This document shows, in pieces, positions 43,921-52,876 of a stretch of DNA of 64,000 nt. Where the stretch lies: contig NZ_CP012982.1 in assembly GCF_001411495.1 (NCBI RefSeq), positions 806,001 to 870,000 on the forward strand, in the 5' to 3' direction. The translations under genes were made by a program, and so were the position numbers. The notes beneath the pieces were generated by a model. The model ran no database searches and was not told where the DNA came from. It saw only the letters and a program-made list of their open reading frames with translations. How positions within the stretch are numbered: position 1 is the stretch's first letter; each line of letters opens with the position of its first letter. The stretch is from Burkholderia cepacia ATCC 25416 (lineage in GTDB: Bacteria > Pseudomonadota > Gammaproteobacteria > Burkholderiales > Burkholderiaceae).

Positions 43921-45318
43921 ATGTCCGCATCCACGGCCCGCGCTGCCGACGGCAAGCGCTATACGTACGAATGGTATGTCGTCGTCATCTGCATGCTCGC
44001 GTACGTCTTTTCGTTCGTCGACCGCCAGGTCCTCGTGCTGATGATCGAGCCGATCAAGCGCGACCTGCATCTGTCCGACACGCAGTTCAGCCTGCTCAAC
44101 GGCTTCGCGTTCTCGCTGTTCTATGCGGTGATGGGGCTGCCGGTCGCGTATCTCGCCGATCGCTACGCGCGCCCGCGGATCATCTCGCTCGGCATCGCGC
44201 TGTGGAGCGTCGCGACCGCCGCGTGCGGGCTCAGCCAGCATTTCGTGCAGATGTTCATCGCGCGCATGGGCGTGGGCGTCGGCGAGGCCGCGCTGTCGCC
44301 CGGCGCGTATTCGATGCTCGCCGACTACTTCCCGAAGGAGAAGCTCGGGCGCGCGATCGCCGTGTATTCGCTCGGTTCGTTCATCGGCGGCGGCGTCGCG
44401 TTCCTGATCGGCGGTTACGTGATCGCGCTGCTCAAGCATGCGAGCGCGTTCACGCTGCCGGTGGTCGGGCAGGTGCATGCGTGGCAGGTCACGTTCCTGA
44501 TCGTCGGGCTGCCGGGGCTGCTGGTCGCGCTGCTGTTCGCGGCGACCGTGCGCGACCCGCAGCGCAAGGGGCTCGCGCAGGATCGCTCGGGCGCCGTGCG
44601 GCGGGTGTCGATGCGCGATTCGCTGCGCTTCGTCGGCACGCATCGCGCGACCTTCGTGTGCCATTACCTCGGCTTCTCGTTCTACGCGATGACGCTGTAC
44701 TGCCTGCTGAGCTGGACGCCCGCGTTCTATATCCGCCGCTTCGGGATGACGGCCGTCGAAGCCGGCTACACGCTCGGCATCGTGCTGCTGGTCGCGAACA
44801 CGGCCGGCGTGTTCTGCGGCGGCTGGCTCAACGACTGGATGCTGCGGCGCGGCCGCAGCGATGCGCCGATGCGCGCCGGCGCGATCGGCGCCGCGTGCAT
44901 GGTGATTCCCGCGACGCTGTTCACGCAACTCGACTCGCTGCCCGCTTCGCTCGCGATGCTCGTCGTCGCGATGTTCTTCGCGTCGTTCCCGATGCCGACG
45001 TCGACCGCCGCGATGCAGACGCTCGCGCCGAACCAGATGCGCGCACAGATCTCCGCGCTGTTCCTGCTCGTGTCGAACCTGATCGCGCTCGGGATCGGTA
45101 CGACCGTCGTCGCGCTGTTCACCGATCGCGTGTTCGGCGCGCCGGCGGCGGTCGGCCATTCGATGTCGATCGTCAATGTCGCGGCGGCCACGCTCGCCGC
45201 GCTGCTGCTCGCCGCCGGTTGCCGGCACTATCGTCGCAGCCTCGATCGCGAACGCGGCCATGCGTCGGCAGCGGCACCGCAGGCGGCCGAGGCGGGCAAC
45301 GCAATCGCCGCACGCTGA
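43921..45318 (+). CDS. MFS transporter (aromatic acid/spinster-like), probable uptake for the iac region
   Basis: A 465-residue, 12-helix major facilitator. It has VVVICMLAYVFSFVDRQVLVLMIEPIKRDLHLSDTQFSLL in helix 1 and the following loop, the family loop YLADRYARPRIISLG, and MGVGVGEAALSPGAYSMLADYFPKEKLGRA. This is the spinster-like/ACS subgroup commonly linked to aromatic-acid catabolic clusters in proteobacteria. It is followed by the iacF gene after an intergenic region with a hairpin and an AT-rich motif. It may carry indole-3-acetate; reported iac regions of Paraburkholderia include MFS transporters, but the substrate is not evident from sequence. Confidence 0.85.
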   Translation: MSASTARAADGKRYTYEWYVVVICMLAYVFSFVDRQVLVLMIEPIKRDLHLSDTQFSLLNGFAFSLFYAVMGLPVAYLADRYARPRIISLGIALWSVATAACGLSQHFVQMFIARMGVGVGEAALSPGAYSMLADYFPKEKLGRAIAVYSLGSFIGGGVAFLIGGYVIALLKHASAFTLPVVGQVHAWQVTFLIVGLPGLLVALLFAATVRDPQRKGLAQDRSGAVRRVSMRDSLRFVGTHRATFVCHYLGFSFYAMTLYCLLSWTPAFYIRRFGMTAVEAGYTLGIVLLVANTAGVFCGGWLNDWMLRRGRSDAPMRAGAIGAACMVIPATLFTQLDSLPASLAMLVVAMFFASFPMPTSTAAMQTLAPNQMRAQISALFLLVSNLIALGIGTTVVALFTDRVFGAPAAVGHSMSIVNVAAATLAALLLAAGCRHYRRSLDRERGHASAAAPQAAEAGNAIAAR

Positions 45319-45365
45319 ACGACGGGCGCGCTCCGTCGCCGACCATCATCCATCCCACTAATTCA

Positions 45366-45402
45366 GGCATCGCTTTTTAATCGATTTGATTTATGCGATG
45401 CC
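45366..45402. promoter_or_regulatory. Hairpin and AT-rich motif upstream of iacF
   Basis: GGCATCGC/GCGATGCC form an 8-bp stem enclosing an AT-rich 21-nt loop. The loop contains TTTTTAATCGATTTG (45374-45388), which matches 12 of 15 positions of TTTTAGATCAATTTG in the LysR/iacC divergent region (47435-47449). It is a candidate shared binding site for the LysR regulator and also a possible terminator of the MFS gene. Confidence 0.5.
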
Positions 45403-45474
45403 CGTCCCTATTCTCGATCGCATGACGGCGCGGTGTCTGCCGCGCCGCTTTCCTCGTACCCCACGGAATTTCCC

Positions 45475-46449
45475 ATGCAAGCGAACCGCCACCAGGTCCG
45501 GATCGACGCGCTGATCGACGCGGCGCAGGACATCCGCTGTTTCCGGGTTTCGCGCATCGACGGCCAGCCGTTCGACGCGTATGAACCCGGTGCCCATATC
45601 GACGTCACCGCGCCGTCCGGCGTCACGCGGCAATACTCGCTGTGCGGCAACCCCGACGAACGCGGCAGCTACCTGTTCGCGGTGAAGAAGGAGGCGCAGT
45701 CGCGCGGCGGCTCGCGTTCGCTGCACGACGATGTGCGGGTCGGCGCCGAGCTGTCGATCGGCACGCCGCGCAACCTGTTTCGTCTGACTGAGGACGCGAG
45801 CGAGCATGTGCTGATCGCGGCCGGCATCGGCATCACGCCGCTGCTGTCGATGGCGTATGCGCTGCACCGGCGCGGCGCGCGCTACCGGTTGCATTACTTC
45901 GCGCGCAGCCGCGAGCACGCGGCCTTCGTCCACGAACTGTCGGCCGAGCCGTTCGCGTCGCACGTGACGTTCCACTACGGCGTCAAGCCCGACGCGCTCG
46001 CGGCCGCGCTGGGCCGCTGCGTCGAATCGGTCGACGCACACGCGCACGTCTACACGTGCGGCCCGGGGCCGTTCATGGAGGCAGTCGTCGCGGCAGCCGC
46101 GACGCGCTTGCCCGAAGACTCGATCCATCTCGAACGTTTCGCGGCGGAACCCGTCGCCGCCGATGCCGACCCCATGCCTGCCGATGGATTCGAAGTGCGC
46201 CTGCACCGCAGCGGGCAATCGGTACGCGTCACGCCCGACACGTCGATCGTCGACGCGCTCGCGCGCATCGGCGTCGAGGTCGACACGTCGTGCGGCGAAG
46301 GCGTGTGCGGCACCTGCATGGTGCCCGTCGTCGACGGCGAGCCCGATCATCGCGACCACTGCCTCAGCAAGGCCGAGCGCGCGAGCAACACGGTGATCTG
46401 CTGCTGCGTGTCGCGCGCGCGCTCGGCGGTGCTGGTGCTCGATCTCTGA
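45475..46449 (+). CDS. iacF: IacF-like ferredoxin reductase (PDR/VanB family)
   Basis: A 324-residue oxygenase reductase with FMN/NAD-binding domains (TRQYSLCGNP, LIAAGIGITPLLSMAYAL, VYTCGPGPFM) and a C-terminal plant-type [2Fe-2S] domain. The latter has C273, C278 and C281 in TSCGEGVCGTCM and the closing CCCVSRA. It transfers electrons from NAD(P)H to the Rieske oxygenase IacCD, whose genes lie 1.1 kb downstream across the LysR gene. Assignment as IacF rests on the family and on the surrounding iacA/B/C/D/E/G/H/I set. The ATG at 45475 starts the conserved fold. Confidence 0.85.
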   Translation: MQANRHQVRIDALIDAAQDIRCFRVSRIDGQPFDAYEPGAHIDVTAPSGVTRQYSLCGNPDERGSYLFAVKKEAQSRGGSRSLHDDVRVGAELSIGTPRNLFRLTEDASEHVLIAAGIGITPLLSMAYALHRRGARYRLHYFARSREHAAFVHELSAEPFASHVTFHYGVKPDALAAALGRCVESVDAHAHVYTCGPGPFMEAVVAAAATRLPEDSIHLERFAAEPVAADADPMPADGFEVRLHRSGQSVRVTPDTSIVDALARIGVEVDTSCGEGVCGTCMVPVVDGEPDHRDHCLSKAERASNTVICCCVSRARSAVLVLDL

Positions 46450-46474
46450 CGCATCCGGCACGCGCCGGCCGCCG

Positions 46475-47395
46475 TCACGCGTTGTCGAACCCCTCGACAA
46501 GCTCGGCCAGCAGCGTGCGCATCCACGCGTTGCCTTCGTCTTCATGGAAATGCTCGTGCCAGTGCATCGTCACCGGCGCGGGCGGCAGCGTGACGGGCAG
46601 GTCGTACAGGCGGAACGCGTTGTCGCGGTTCAGGATCCGCGCGAGCCGCTTCGGCAGCGTCGCGTAGAGATCCGTGACCGACAGCACGCTCGGCAGCGCG
46701 ACGAAGTGCGGCACCTCGAGCGCGATGTTGCGGCCCACACCCTGCGCGCGCAACGCGTCGTCGAGCGCGTGGTGGCTGTGCTCGACCGATTTCACGTTGA
46801 CGTGCGCGGCGCGCACGAATTGCTCGAGGCTCAGCGCGCCGCCGCTCGGCAACCCGCGCCGGCGGCCCGTCATGCACACATACGTTTCCTCGAACAGCAC
46901 CTGGTGGCGCGTACGCGGCATCAGTTCCGGCAGGTTGCCGATCGCGAAATCGAGCCGGCTCGCGCGCAGCGCTTCCTCGATCTCTTCCACCGGCAGCGGC
47001 TGCACGCTCAGCGTCACGCGCGGCGCGCGCTCGCGCAGCGCCTGGCAGATCGCCGGCAGGTACGCCATCTCGCCGGCATCCGACAACGACAGCCGGAACG
47101 TGCGCGTGCTCGTGGCCGGATCGAAGCGCTCCGCGTAGCGCAGCGCCACGCGCACCATGTCGAGCGCCTTGCCGACGATGCCCGCGAGTTCGAGCGCGAC
47201 CGGCGTCGGCTGCATGCCCGAGCGCGTGCGCACGAACAGCGGATCGTCGAACAGCGTGCGCAGCCGGCCGAGCGAATAGCTGACGGCCGGCTGCGACAAC
47301 GCGAGCCGCTCGCCGGCCTTCGTCAGGCTGCGTTCCTCGACGATCGCCTGGAATACGCGCAACAGGTTCAGATCGAGATGATCGACCGACGTCAT
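46475..47395 (-). CDS. LysR-family regulator inside the iac region
   Basis: A 306-residue LysR regulator. Its HTH is DHLDLNLLRVFQAIVEERSLTKAGERLALSQPAVSYSLGRLRTLF. Its effector domain includes FRLSLSDAGEMAYLPAICQAL, RLDFAIGNLPELM and HFVALPSVLSVTDLYATLP, the NahR/NagR/DntR-like subgroup that senses aromatic acids. The ATG at 47395 follows GGAGG, shortening the open frame by eight codons. It is divergent from iacCD and convergent with iacF; the AT-rich spacer 47396-47533 holds the motif shared with the iacF upstream region. I recall that a LysR-type regulator takes part in iac control in Paraburkholderia, consistent with this position. Confidence 0.92.
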   Translation of the reverse strand: MTSVDHLDLNLLRVFQAIVEERSLTKAGERLALSQPAVSYSLGRLRTLFDDPLFVRTRSGMQPTPVALELAGIVGKALDMVRVALRYAERFDPATSTRTFRLSLSDAGEMAYLPAICQALRERAPRVTLSVQPLPVEEIEEALRASRLDFAIGNLPELMPRTRHQVLFEETYVCMTGRRRGLPSGGALSLEQFVRAAHVNVKSVEHSHHALDDALRAQGVGRNIALEVPHFVALPSVLSVTDLYATLPKRLARILNRDNAFRLYDLPVTLPPAPVTMHWHEHFHEDEGNAWMRTLLAELVEGFDNA

Positions 47396-47434
47396 CGTAG
47401 CCTCCATCATTTGCCGCATTTATTGAGTTGCCAA

Positions 47435-47449
47435 TTTTAGATCAATTTG
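47435..47449. promoter_or_regulatory. Candidate LysR operator in LysR/iacC divergent region
   Basis: TTTTAGATCAATTTG sits 40 bp before the LysR start and about 85 bp before iacC. Twelve of its 15 bases match the element upstream of iacF at 45374-45388, in the same orientation. Confidence 0.5.
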
Positions 47450-47533
47450 ACGGATATGTAGCAGGGGACGAGACTGGGTACTCGATACCGTGCGCTGCGC
47501 GGCCCGATTTCGCGACTCTTCCCCACGACAACG

Positions 47534-48817
47534 ATGAGCGACATTCCCTACCAGACGATCGACACCCGTGCGTTGCACGGCCTCGCGCAACCCGACCGCA
47601 TCGCGCCGGCGATGTATCACGATCCCGCGCTGTTCGAAGCCGAGCTCGAGCGCATCTTCTACCGCACCTGGATCTGGGTCGCGCACGAGAGCGAGCTGCC
47701 GAATCCGGGCGACTTCATCACGACGACGATCGGCCGCCAGCCGGTGATCGTCGTGCGCGACAAGACCGGCGCAATCAACGTGCTGCAGAACCGCTGCCGC
47801 CATCGCGGAGCGACCGTCTGCGAATCGCACAAGGGCAACGCAAAGGGCTTCACGTGCCCGTATCACAGCTGGTCGTACGCGCTCGACGGCACGTTGCGCG
47901 CGCTGCCGTACGGCGACGGCTACGAAGGCGTGTGCGAGAAAGGCGACCTGCCGCTCGTGAAGCTGCGCGTCGGCGTGTACCAGGGGCTGGTCTTCGCGAG
48001 CTTCAACGACACGATCGAGCCGCTCGAGGATTTCCTCGGCGGTGCGAAGCCGTGGATCGACCTGTTCATGAAGCAGGGCGCCGGCTACCCGATCAAGGCG
48101 AACGGCGAGCACAAGTTCAAGTTCAAGGGCAACTGGAAAATCCAGCTCGAGAACACGACCGACCTCTATCACTTCCCGGTCGTGCACAAGTCGTGGATGA
48201 AGTCGATCGACGACGAGACGGCCGCCGCGATCACGAGCTTCATGACGAGCGAGGACGCGTTCTGCCGCGGGCTCGGCAACGGCCACAGCCTCGCGGTGCT
48301 GATGCCCGAGCTGATCGATCTCGACGAAGACGACGGCGCACCGCTGCCCGAGCGCTTCGCGCCGCTCGCGGCGAAGCTCGCCGAGCGCCACTCGCCGGAC
48401 GAAGTGCGCCGCATCGTGCGCTCGCTGATGGGTGTCGGCTTCAACCTGAACCTGTTCCCGAACCTCGCGCTGTCGATGGCGTTCTTCCGCGTGCTGCGGC
48501 CGATCGCGGCAAACGAAACCGAGATCCGCCATGTCGCGCTCGCGATGGACGGCGGCCCCGACGAAGCGAACCGCGAGCGGCTGCGCATTCACGAGCACTT
48601 CCAGGGCCCGTTCGGCTTCGGGAGCCCCGACGACGCGGAAGCGTGGGAGCGCGTGCAGCGCGGCGCGCACGCGGGCCCCGACGTGCCGATCCTCGTGAAT
48701 CGCGGGCTGAACCGCGAGACGACCGCCGCGAACGGCGAAAAGACCGCCCATGCGACCGACGAAACCGGCATGCGCGAGGCCTACCAGCAATGGCGCAAGA
48801 TGATGGAGCAGCAATGA
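47534..48817 (+). CDS. iacC: IacC-like Rieske non-heme iron dioxygenase, large subunit
   Basis: A 427-residue aromatic-ring-hydroxylating oxygenase alpha subunit. The Rieske cluster motif is CRHRGATVCES ... CPYHSW with C88, H90, C108 and H111. The catalytic mononuclear iron motif is ENTTDLYHFPVVHKSW with D210 as bridging Asp and H213/H218 as ligands. Together with IacD and the reductase IacF it should oxidise a late intermediate of indole-3-acetate breakdown on the way to catechol. It overlaps iacD by an ATGA junction. Taken alone it could be read as a benzoate/anthranilate-type oxygenase; the flanking iac genes favour IacC. Confidence 0.9.
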   Translation: MSDIPYQTIDTRALHGLAQPDRIAPAMYHDPALFEAELERIFYRTWIWVAHESELPNPGDFITTTIGRQPVIVVRDKTGAINVLQNRCRHRGATVCESHKGNAKGFTCPYHSWSYALDGTLRALPYGDGYEGVCEKGDLPLVKLRVGVYQGLVFASFNDTIEPLEDFLGGAKPWIDLFMKQGAGYPIKANGEHKFKFKGNWKIQLENTTDLYHFPVVHKSWMKSIDDETAAAITSFMTSEDAFCRGLGNGHSLAVLMPELIDLDEDDGAPLPERFAPLAAKLAERHSPDEVRRIVRSLMGVGFNLNLFPNLALSMAFFRVLRPIAANETEIRHVALAMDGGPDEANRERLRIHEHFQGPFGFGSPDDAEAWERVQRGAHAGPDVPILVNRGLNRETTAANGEKTAHATDETGMREAYQQWRKMMEQQ

Positions 48818-49317
48818 TGGACGACCGCAACGCCCTCTTTTCCGAGCAGACCTTCGCCCGCGCGGTCGAATTCGTGTGGCGCGAAGCCGAGATGCTCGAC
48901 CGCCGCGACTATCGCGCATGGCTCGACCTGTGGGATCCGGCCGGTCACTACGTGGTGCCGATCGATCCCGACACGACCGATTTCGCCGCGACGCTGAACT
49001 ACGTGTTCGACGACCAGGACATGCGCGAGAAGCGCGTGCAACGGATGGTGTCCGGCTACTCGGCGTCGGCCGCCGACGCGGCGCGCACGGTGCGCACCGT
49101 GTCGCGCTTCACGCTGGAAAGCGGCAGCGCCGGCACCGTCGAGCTGAAATCGGCGCAGGTCGTCGTCGCGTACAAGCGCGGCGTCGCGACGCTGTTCGCG
49201 GCCGACGTCACGCACACGCTGCACGTCGATGCCGAAGGCGAGATGCGGATTGCCGAAAAGGTCGTGCGCCTGATCGACTCGACCGAAGCGCTCAGCGCGA
49301 TCGGCTTCCTGCTGTGA
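48814..49317 (+). CDS. iacD: IacD-like ring-hydroxylating dioxygenase small subunit
   Basis: A 167-residue beta subunit of an aromatic dioxygenase, with the family features FVWREAEMLDRRDYRAWLDLW near the N-terminus, VQRMVSGYSAS and VSRFTLE. It is structural and forms the alpha3-beta3 core with IacC. The ATGATG start at 48814 overlaps the iacC stop; the second ATG at 48817 is an alternative. The tautomerase gene follows after 65 bp. Confidence 0.9.
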   Translation: MMDDRNALFSEQTFARAVEFVWREAEMLDRRDYRAWLDLWDPAGHYVVPIDPDTTDFAATLNYVFDDQDMREKRVQRMVSGYSASAADAARTVRTVSRFTLESGSAGTVELKSAQVVVAYKRGVATLFAADVTHTLHVDAEGEMRIAEKVVRLIDSTEALSAIGFLL

Positions 49318-49382
49318 GCCGTGGCCGGTTCGCCGCTGCAAGCGCAAAGGTGAGCCGGCAACCTTCACCTTTCCGGACGACC

Positions 49383-49769
49383 ATGCCCACACTCGAAGTA
49401 TTCCTGCCCGCCGGCCATGACGATGCACGCAAGGCCGAACTGATCGCGCGGCTCAGCGGTGCGACCGTCGACGCGATCGGTGCACCGCTCGAATCGGTGC
49501 GCGTGCTGCTCACCGAATTGCCCGCCACGCATATCGGCCTCGGCGGGCGCACCGCCGCCGACGGCGCGCCGCCGTCGCTGCCCGTGATCGTCGCGATCCT
49601 GATCGCCGGCCGCACCGATGAACAAAAGCGCGCGCTGATCGCCGCGTTGTCCAACGCGGGCGCGAACGTGCTCGATGCACCGCTGCAGGCCACGCGCGTG
49701 ATCATCAAGGACATCCCGAACACCGACTTCGGCATCGGCGGCCGGACCGCGCGGGCGCTGGGGCGCTGA
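49383..49769 (+). CDS. Tandem (two-unit) tautomerase-superfamily protein
   Basis: A 128-residue protein built of two homologous 4-oxalocrotonate-tautomerase-like halves. Residues 2-60 start MPTLEVFLPAGH and end LPATHIGLGGRTA. Residues 67-123 start LPVIVAILIAGRT and end IPNTDFGIGGRTA. P2 becomes the N-terminal catalytic Pro after Met removal; the equivalent P67 is internal and cannot act the same way. Fused tautomerases of this length resemble cis-CaaD/MSAD-type single-chain folds. Placed directly behind iacCD, it may isomerise an enol intermediate of the pathway. It is not part of the iac set as I know it from Pseudomonas. Confidence 0.82.
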   Translation: MPTLEVFLPAGHDDARKAELIARLSGATVDAIGAPLESVRVLLTELPATHIGLGGRTAADGAPPSLPVIVAILIAGRTDEQKRALIAALSNAGANVLDAPLQATRVIIKDIPNTDFGIGGRTARALGR

Positions 49770-49855
49770 CCATGGGCCGGGCGTCGCTCCATCATGCGCC
49801 GCGGGCGCGCCGTGATGTCCGTGATGTCCATTGCGGCCTTAACGCGATGCAGCGA

Positions 49856-51328
49856 CTACGCGCCCGCGAGCGGCAGCGTCACGCGGCAGTCGAGCCCGCC
49901 GCCCTCGGCCGGGCTCGCGCCGATCCGGCCGCCGTGGCGCGTCACGATGCTCTTGCACAGCGACAGTCCGATCCCGTTGCCGCCGGCCTTCGACGACGAG
50001 AAGCCGTCGAACAGCCGGCCGTGCGCACCGGCCGCGATGCCCGGGCCGTTGTCGATCGCGCGCAGCTCGGCGTGCCCGGCCACGTTCGCGGTGCCGAGCG
50101 TCAGCATGCGCGGCGCGCGATCGCAACCGGCGAACGCCTCGATCGCATTGAACGCGAGATTCAGGATCACCTGCCCGATCAGCACGCGCTCGCAACGGAT
50201 CGGCAGCGGCGCATCGGCCTGCACGATCGCGACCGTCACGCCAGCATCCTTCGCACGCAGCTCGATGAAATACGCGACGTCCGCGAGGATGTCGCGCAGG
50301 TCGGCGAGCGCGACGACCGGCTCGCGCTTCACGATGAATTCGCGCACGCTCTTGATGATCAGCGCCGCGTGCTCGGCCTGGCGGTCCGCGCTGCGCAGCC
50401 CCCAGATCGCGTCGTCGATGGCGCCGCGCCCGTTCAGCCGCTGCACCGCCCCTTCGATGAAATTGCGCACGGCCGCGAGCGGCTGGCTCAGCTCGTGCGC
50501 GATCACGCTCGCCATCTCGCCCATCGCGTTGTAGCGGCCCGCGTGTTCGAGCATGCGCGCTTCGGCGCGGCGTGCGTCCTCGATCGCGACTTCGTCGCTC
50601 ACGTCGCGAAACTGCACGAGCAGCCCGTCGAGGTCGCCCTCGATCTCGACCTGCCGGCACAGGATGCGCAGCCAGCACGGCGAGCCGTCGCGCCGCACGA
50701 TCCGGTAGCGCTGCGGCGCGGACGGGCACGCGGACGGCGCATCGTGCAATTGCGCGACGAGCCGGTCGCGATCGGCCTCGGAGCAGTAGTCGAGCACCTC
50801 GCCGAGCGCTTCGTCGGGCGCGAGCCCGAGCACGCGACGGCCCGACTCGCTGATGAACTGCACGCCGCCGCGCGGCGTGACGACCGCGATACCTTCGTCG
50901 AGATCCTGCATGAATTCGCGCAGCCGCGCCTCGTAGCGGCGCAGTTGCCGGCGCACCGCCTCTTCCGCGCTGATGTCGCGGAACTGCACCATCACGACGT
51001 CGCGCCCGCGCAGCGGCACGTAGGTGGCGGTCGCCTCGGACAGCATGTCGACGCCCGTGCGCGACCGGTAGCACCATTCGTACACCTGCGGCCCGTCGAC
51101 GAGCGCGCGATCCCACGCGCTCACGGCGATCTCGCGCTGGTATTTCGGCTCGGGACGCGTCATGTCCGGCGCCTTCAGCGGCAGCAGTTCCTCGACGGAA
51201 AAACCGAGCGCGATGCACGCGGCGCGGTTCGCCCACACGATCGCCTTCGTCTGCGCGTCGTGCAGCAGCACGCAAGTGGTCAGCGCGTCGAGCAGCCGGT
51301 GGAAATCGTCTTCGTCAGGGAAACTCAT
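49856..51328 (-). CDS. iacS: Soluble PAS-domain sensor histidine kinase, IacS-like
   Basis: A 490-residue cytoplasmic kinase without membrane helices. It has two PAS domains (about 8-120 and 135-250). The H-box EMASVIAHELSQPLAAVRNFIEGAV has the phosphorylated H278. The ATPase domain has NLAFNAIEAF, DNGPGIA and GGNGIGLSLCKSI. Soluble PAS kinases of this kind (TodS/StyS/FixL-like) sense aromatic compounds inside the cell. It is divergent from iacA and has an unlinked but nearby LuxR-type partner at 55875. A two-component system named IacS/IacR2 is, to my memory, described for iac regulation in Paraburkholderia. The start at 51328 opens the first PAS domain. Confidence 0.85.
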   Translation of the reverse strand: MSFPDEDDFHRLLDALTTCVLLHDAQTKAIVWANRAACIALGFSVEELLPLKAPDMTRPEPKYQREIAVSAWDRALVDGPQVYEWCYRSRTGVDMLSEATATYVPLRGRDVVMVQFRDISAEEAVRRQLRRYEARLREFMQDLDEGIAVVTPRGGVQFISESGRRVLGLAPDEALGEVLDYCSEADRDRLVAQLHDAPSACPSAPQRYRIVRRDGSPCWLRILCRQVEIEGDLDGLLVQFRDVSDEVAIEDARRAEARMLEHAGRYNAMGEMASVIAHELSQPLAAVRNFIEGAVQRLNGRGAIDDAIWGLRSADRQAEHAALIIKSVREFIVKREPVVALADLRDILADVAYFIELRAKDAGVTVAIVQADAPLPIRCERVLIGQVILNLAFNAIEAFAGCDRAPRMLTLGTANVAGHAELRAIDNGPGIAAGAHGRLFDGFSSSKAGGNGIGLSLCKSIVTRHGGRIGASPAEGGGLDCRVTLPLAGA

Positions 51329-51569
51329 GATCGGCTTCGGATGAAGGCGCGCGGCGTCGCGCGGCCGGAAAGCCAACATAGCACCGGCGCGCGCCGATCG
51401 CATCTGAAGATTTCTTTAGGCCGGCACGGAACCTCACCAGTCGCGCGGCCCAACGCACCAATTGCTGCGTGTTTTCGGCGTTTCTAGACTGGTCGCATCG
51501 TCGTGTTGCCACCCGAGACAGCACGCATGCCGCCCCGCATCCGAACCCCTATCCGTCCAGGAGACCACC

Positions 51570-52763
51570 ATGCCGCAAGCCGCCCTCGCCATCGAACCCG
51601 CGCCGTCCTCCCAGCCCGTGGCAGGCACCGCGGCCGCGCCGTTGTCGCCGCTCGACGCCGTGATCGAAACCGTCGCCGCGCGCCGCGACGAATTCGATCG
51701 CCTGTCGCACGTGCCGCGTGACGTGATCGCGCTGTTCAGGCAGGCCGGCATCTATCGCGCGGGCACGCCGCGCCGCTTCGGCGGCGACGCGCTCGCGCCG
51801 ACTGCCTTCCTCGACATGATCGAACGGATCGCGACCGCCGACGGCTCGGCCGCATGGGTCGCGAGCTTCGGCTCCGCGAACGTCTATCTCGCCGCGCTGC
51901 CGCTCGAGACCCAGGCCGAGCTGTACGCGAGCGGCCCCGACCAGGTGTTCGCGGGCGGCCTGTTCCCGGTGCAGCCGGCGCAGTCCGCGCCGGGCGGCTG
52001 GCGCGTGAACGGCACGTGGAAATTCGCGAGCGGCTGCAAGGGTGCCGACTGGCTCGGCGTCGGCATCGCCGTGCCCGGCGCGCAGGACGCCGCACCGAAC
52101 AAGCCGCGCACGGCCGTGTTCCGCGCGGCCGATGTCGAGATCGTCGAGAACTGGAGCGTGGTCGGCATGCAGGGCACCGGCAGCCACGACCTGCGCGTCG
52201 ACGACCGCTTCGTGCCCGAAGCGTGGACCTTCGTGCGCGGCGGCGAGCCGACCGTCGACGAGCCGCTGTACCGCTACCCGACCGTCGCGTATGCGGCGCA
52301 GGTGCTGGCCGTCGTCAATCTCGGCCTCGCCCGCGCGGCGCTCGACGTCGCGAACCGCATGTCGGGCGGCCGGCAGACGACGACCGGCGCGCCGCGCCTC
52401 GCCGATCGCGCGTATTTCCGCATCGAGCTCGCGAAGGCCGAAGCGCAACTGCGCTCGGCACGCGCGTTCTTCTACGACGCAACCGACACGGTGTGGCAAT
52501 CGATCCTCGCGGGCAATCCCGTGACGCCCGACCAGGTCAGCCTGCTGCGGCTCGCGGCCACGCATGTCGCACGCGAAGGCGCGAGCGTCGTCGAACGCGC
52601 GTACCGCCTCGGCGGCACGGCGGCGATCTATCGCACGCATCCGCTTCAGCGGCTGCTGCGCGACGCGATGGTCGTCACGCAGCATGCGTTTCTCGCGGAA
52701 GGCAACTTCGACGGCGCGGGCGCGGTGTTCACCGGCGTCACGCCGTTTCCCGGCTACCTGTAA
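51570..52763 (+). CDS. iacA: IacA-like indole-3-acetate oxygenase (acyl-CoA dehydrogenase-fold monooxygenase)
   Basis: A 397-residue protein of the acyl-CoA dehydrogenase/group D flavin monooxygenase family. It has DVIALFRQAGIYRAGTPRRFGG, GSAAWVASFGSANVYLAALP, WRVNGTWKFASGCKGADWLG, and a C-terminal helical bundle ending VTQHAFLAEGNFDGAG. IacA catalyses the first oxidation of the indole ring of indole-3-acetate, using reduced flavin from IacG. It heads a rightward set with iacB, iacI, iacH and iacE. The start at 51570 follows CAGGAGACC. The 241-bp spacer to the kinase gene holds the divergent promoters. Confidence 0.88.
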   Translation: MPQAALAIEPAPSSQPVAGTAAAPLSPLDAVIETVAARRDEFDRLSHVPRDVIALFRQAGIYRAGTPRRFGGDALAPTAFLDMIERIATADGSAAWVASFGSANVYLAALPLETQAELYASGPDQVFAGGLFPVQPAQSAPGGWRVNGTWKFASGCKGADWLGVGIAVPGAQDAAPNKPRTAVFRAADVEIVENWSVVGMQGTGSHDLRVDDRFVPEAWTFVRGGEPTVDEPLYRYPTVAYAAQVLAVVNLGLARAALDVANRMSGGRQTTTGAPRLADRAYFRIELAKAEAQLRSARAFFYDATDTVWQSILAGNPVTPDQVSLLRLAATHVAREGASVVERAYRLGGTAAIYRTHPLQRLLRDAMVVTQHAFLAEGNFDGAGAVFTGVTPFPGYL

Positions 52764-52876
52764 CCCGCGCAACCCGCGCCCGGGCAGCGCTGTTTCCCGA
52801 ACGTGCATGGCGCCGATGCCGAAGCACCGCTACCGGCCGGCGCATGCGCCCAACCGTTTCCCCTGGAGAACCCGAG

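Noticed and set aside
47534-49317. Benzoate or anthranilate dioxygenase operon
   Set aside because: The subunits look similar, but no diol dehydrogenase or catechol-cleavage gene accompanies them, whereas iacA, B, E, F, G, H and I homologues surround them.
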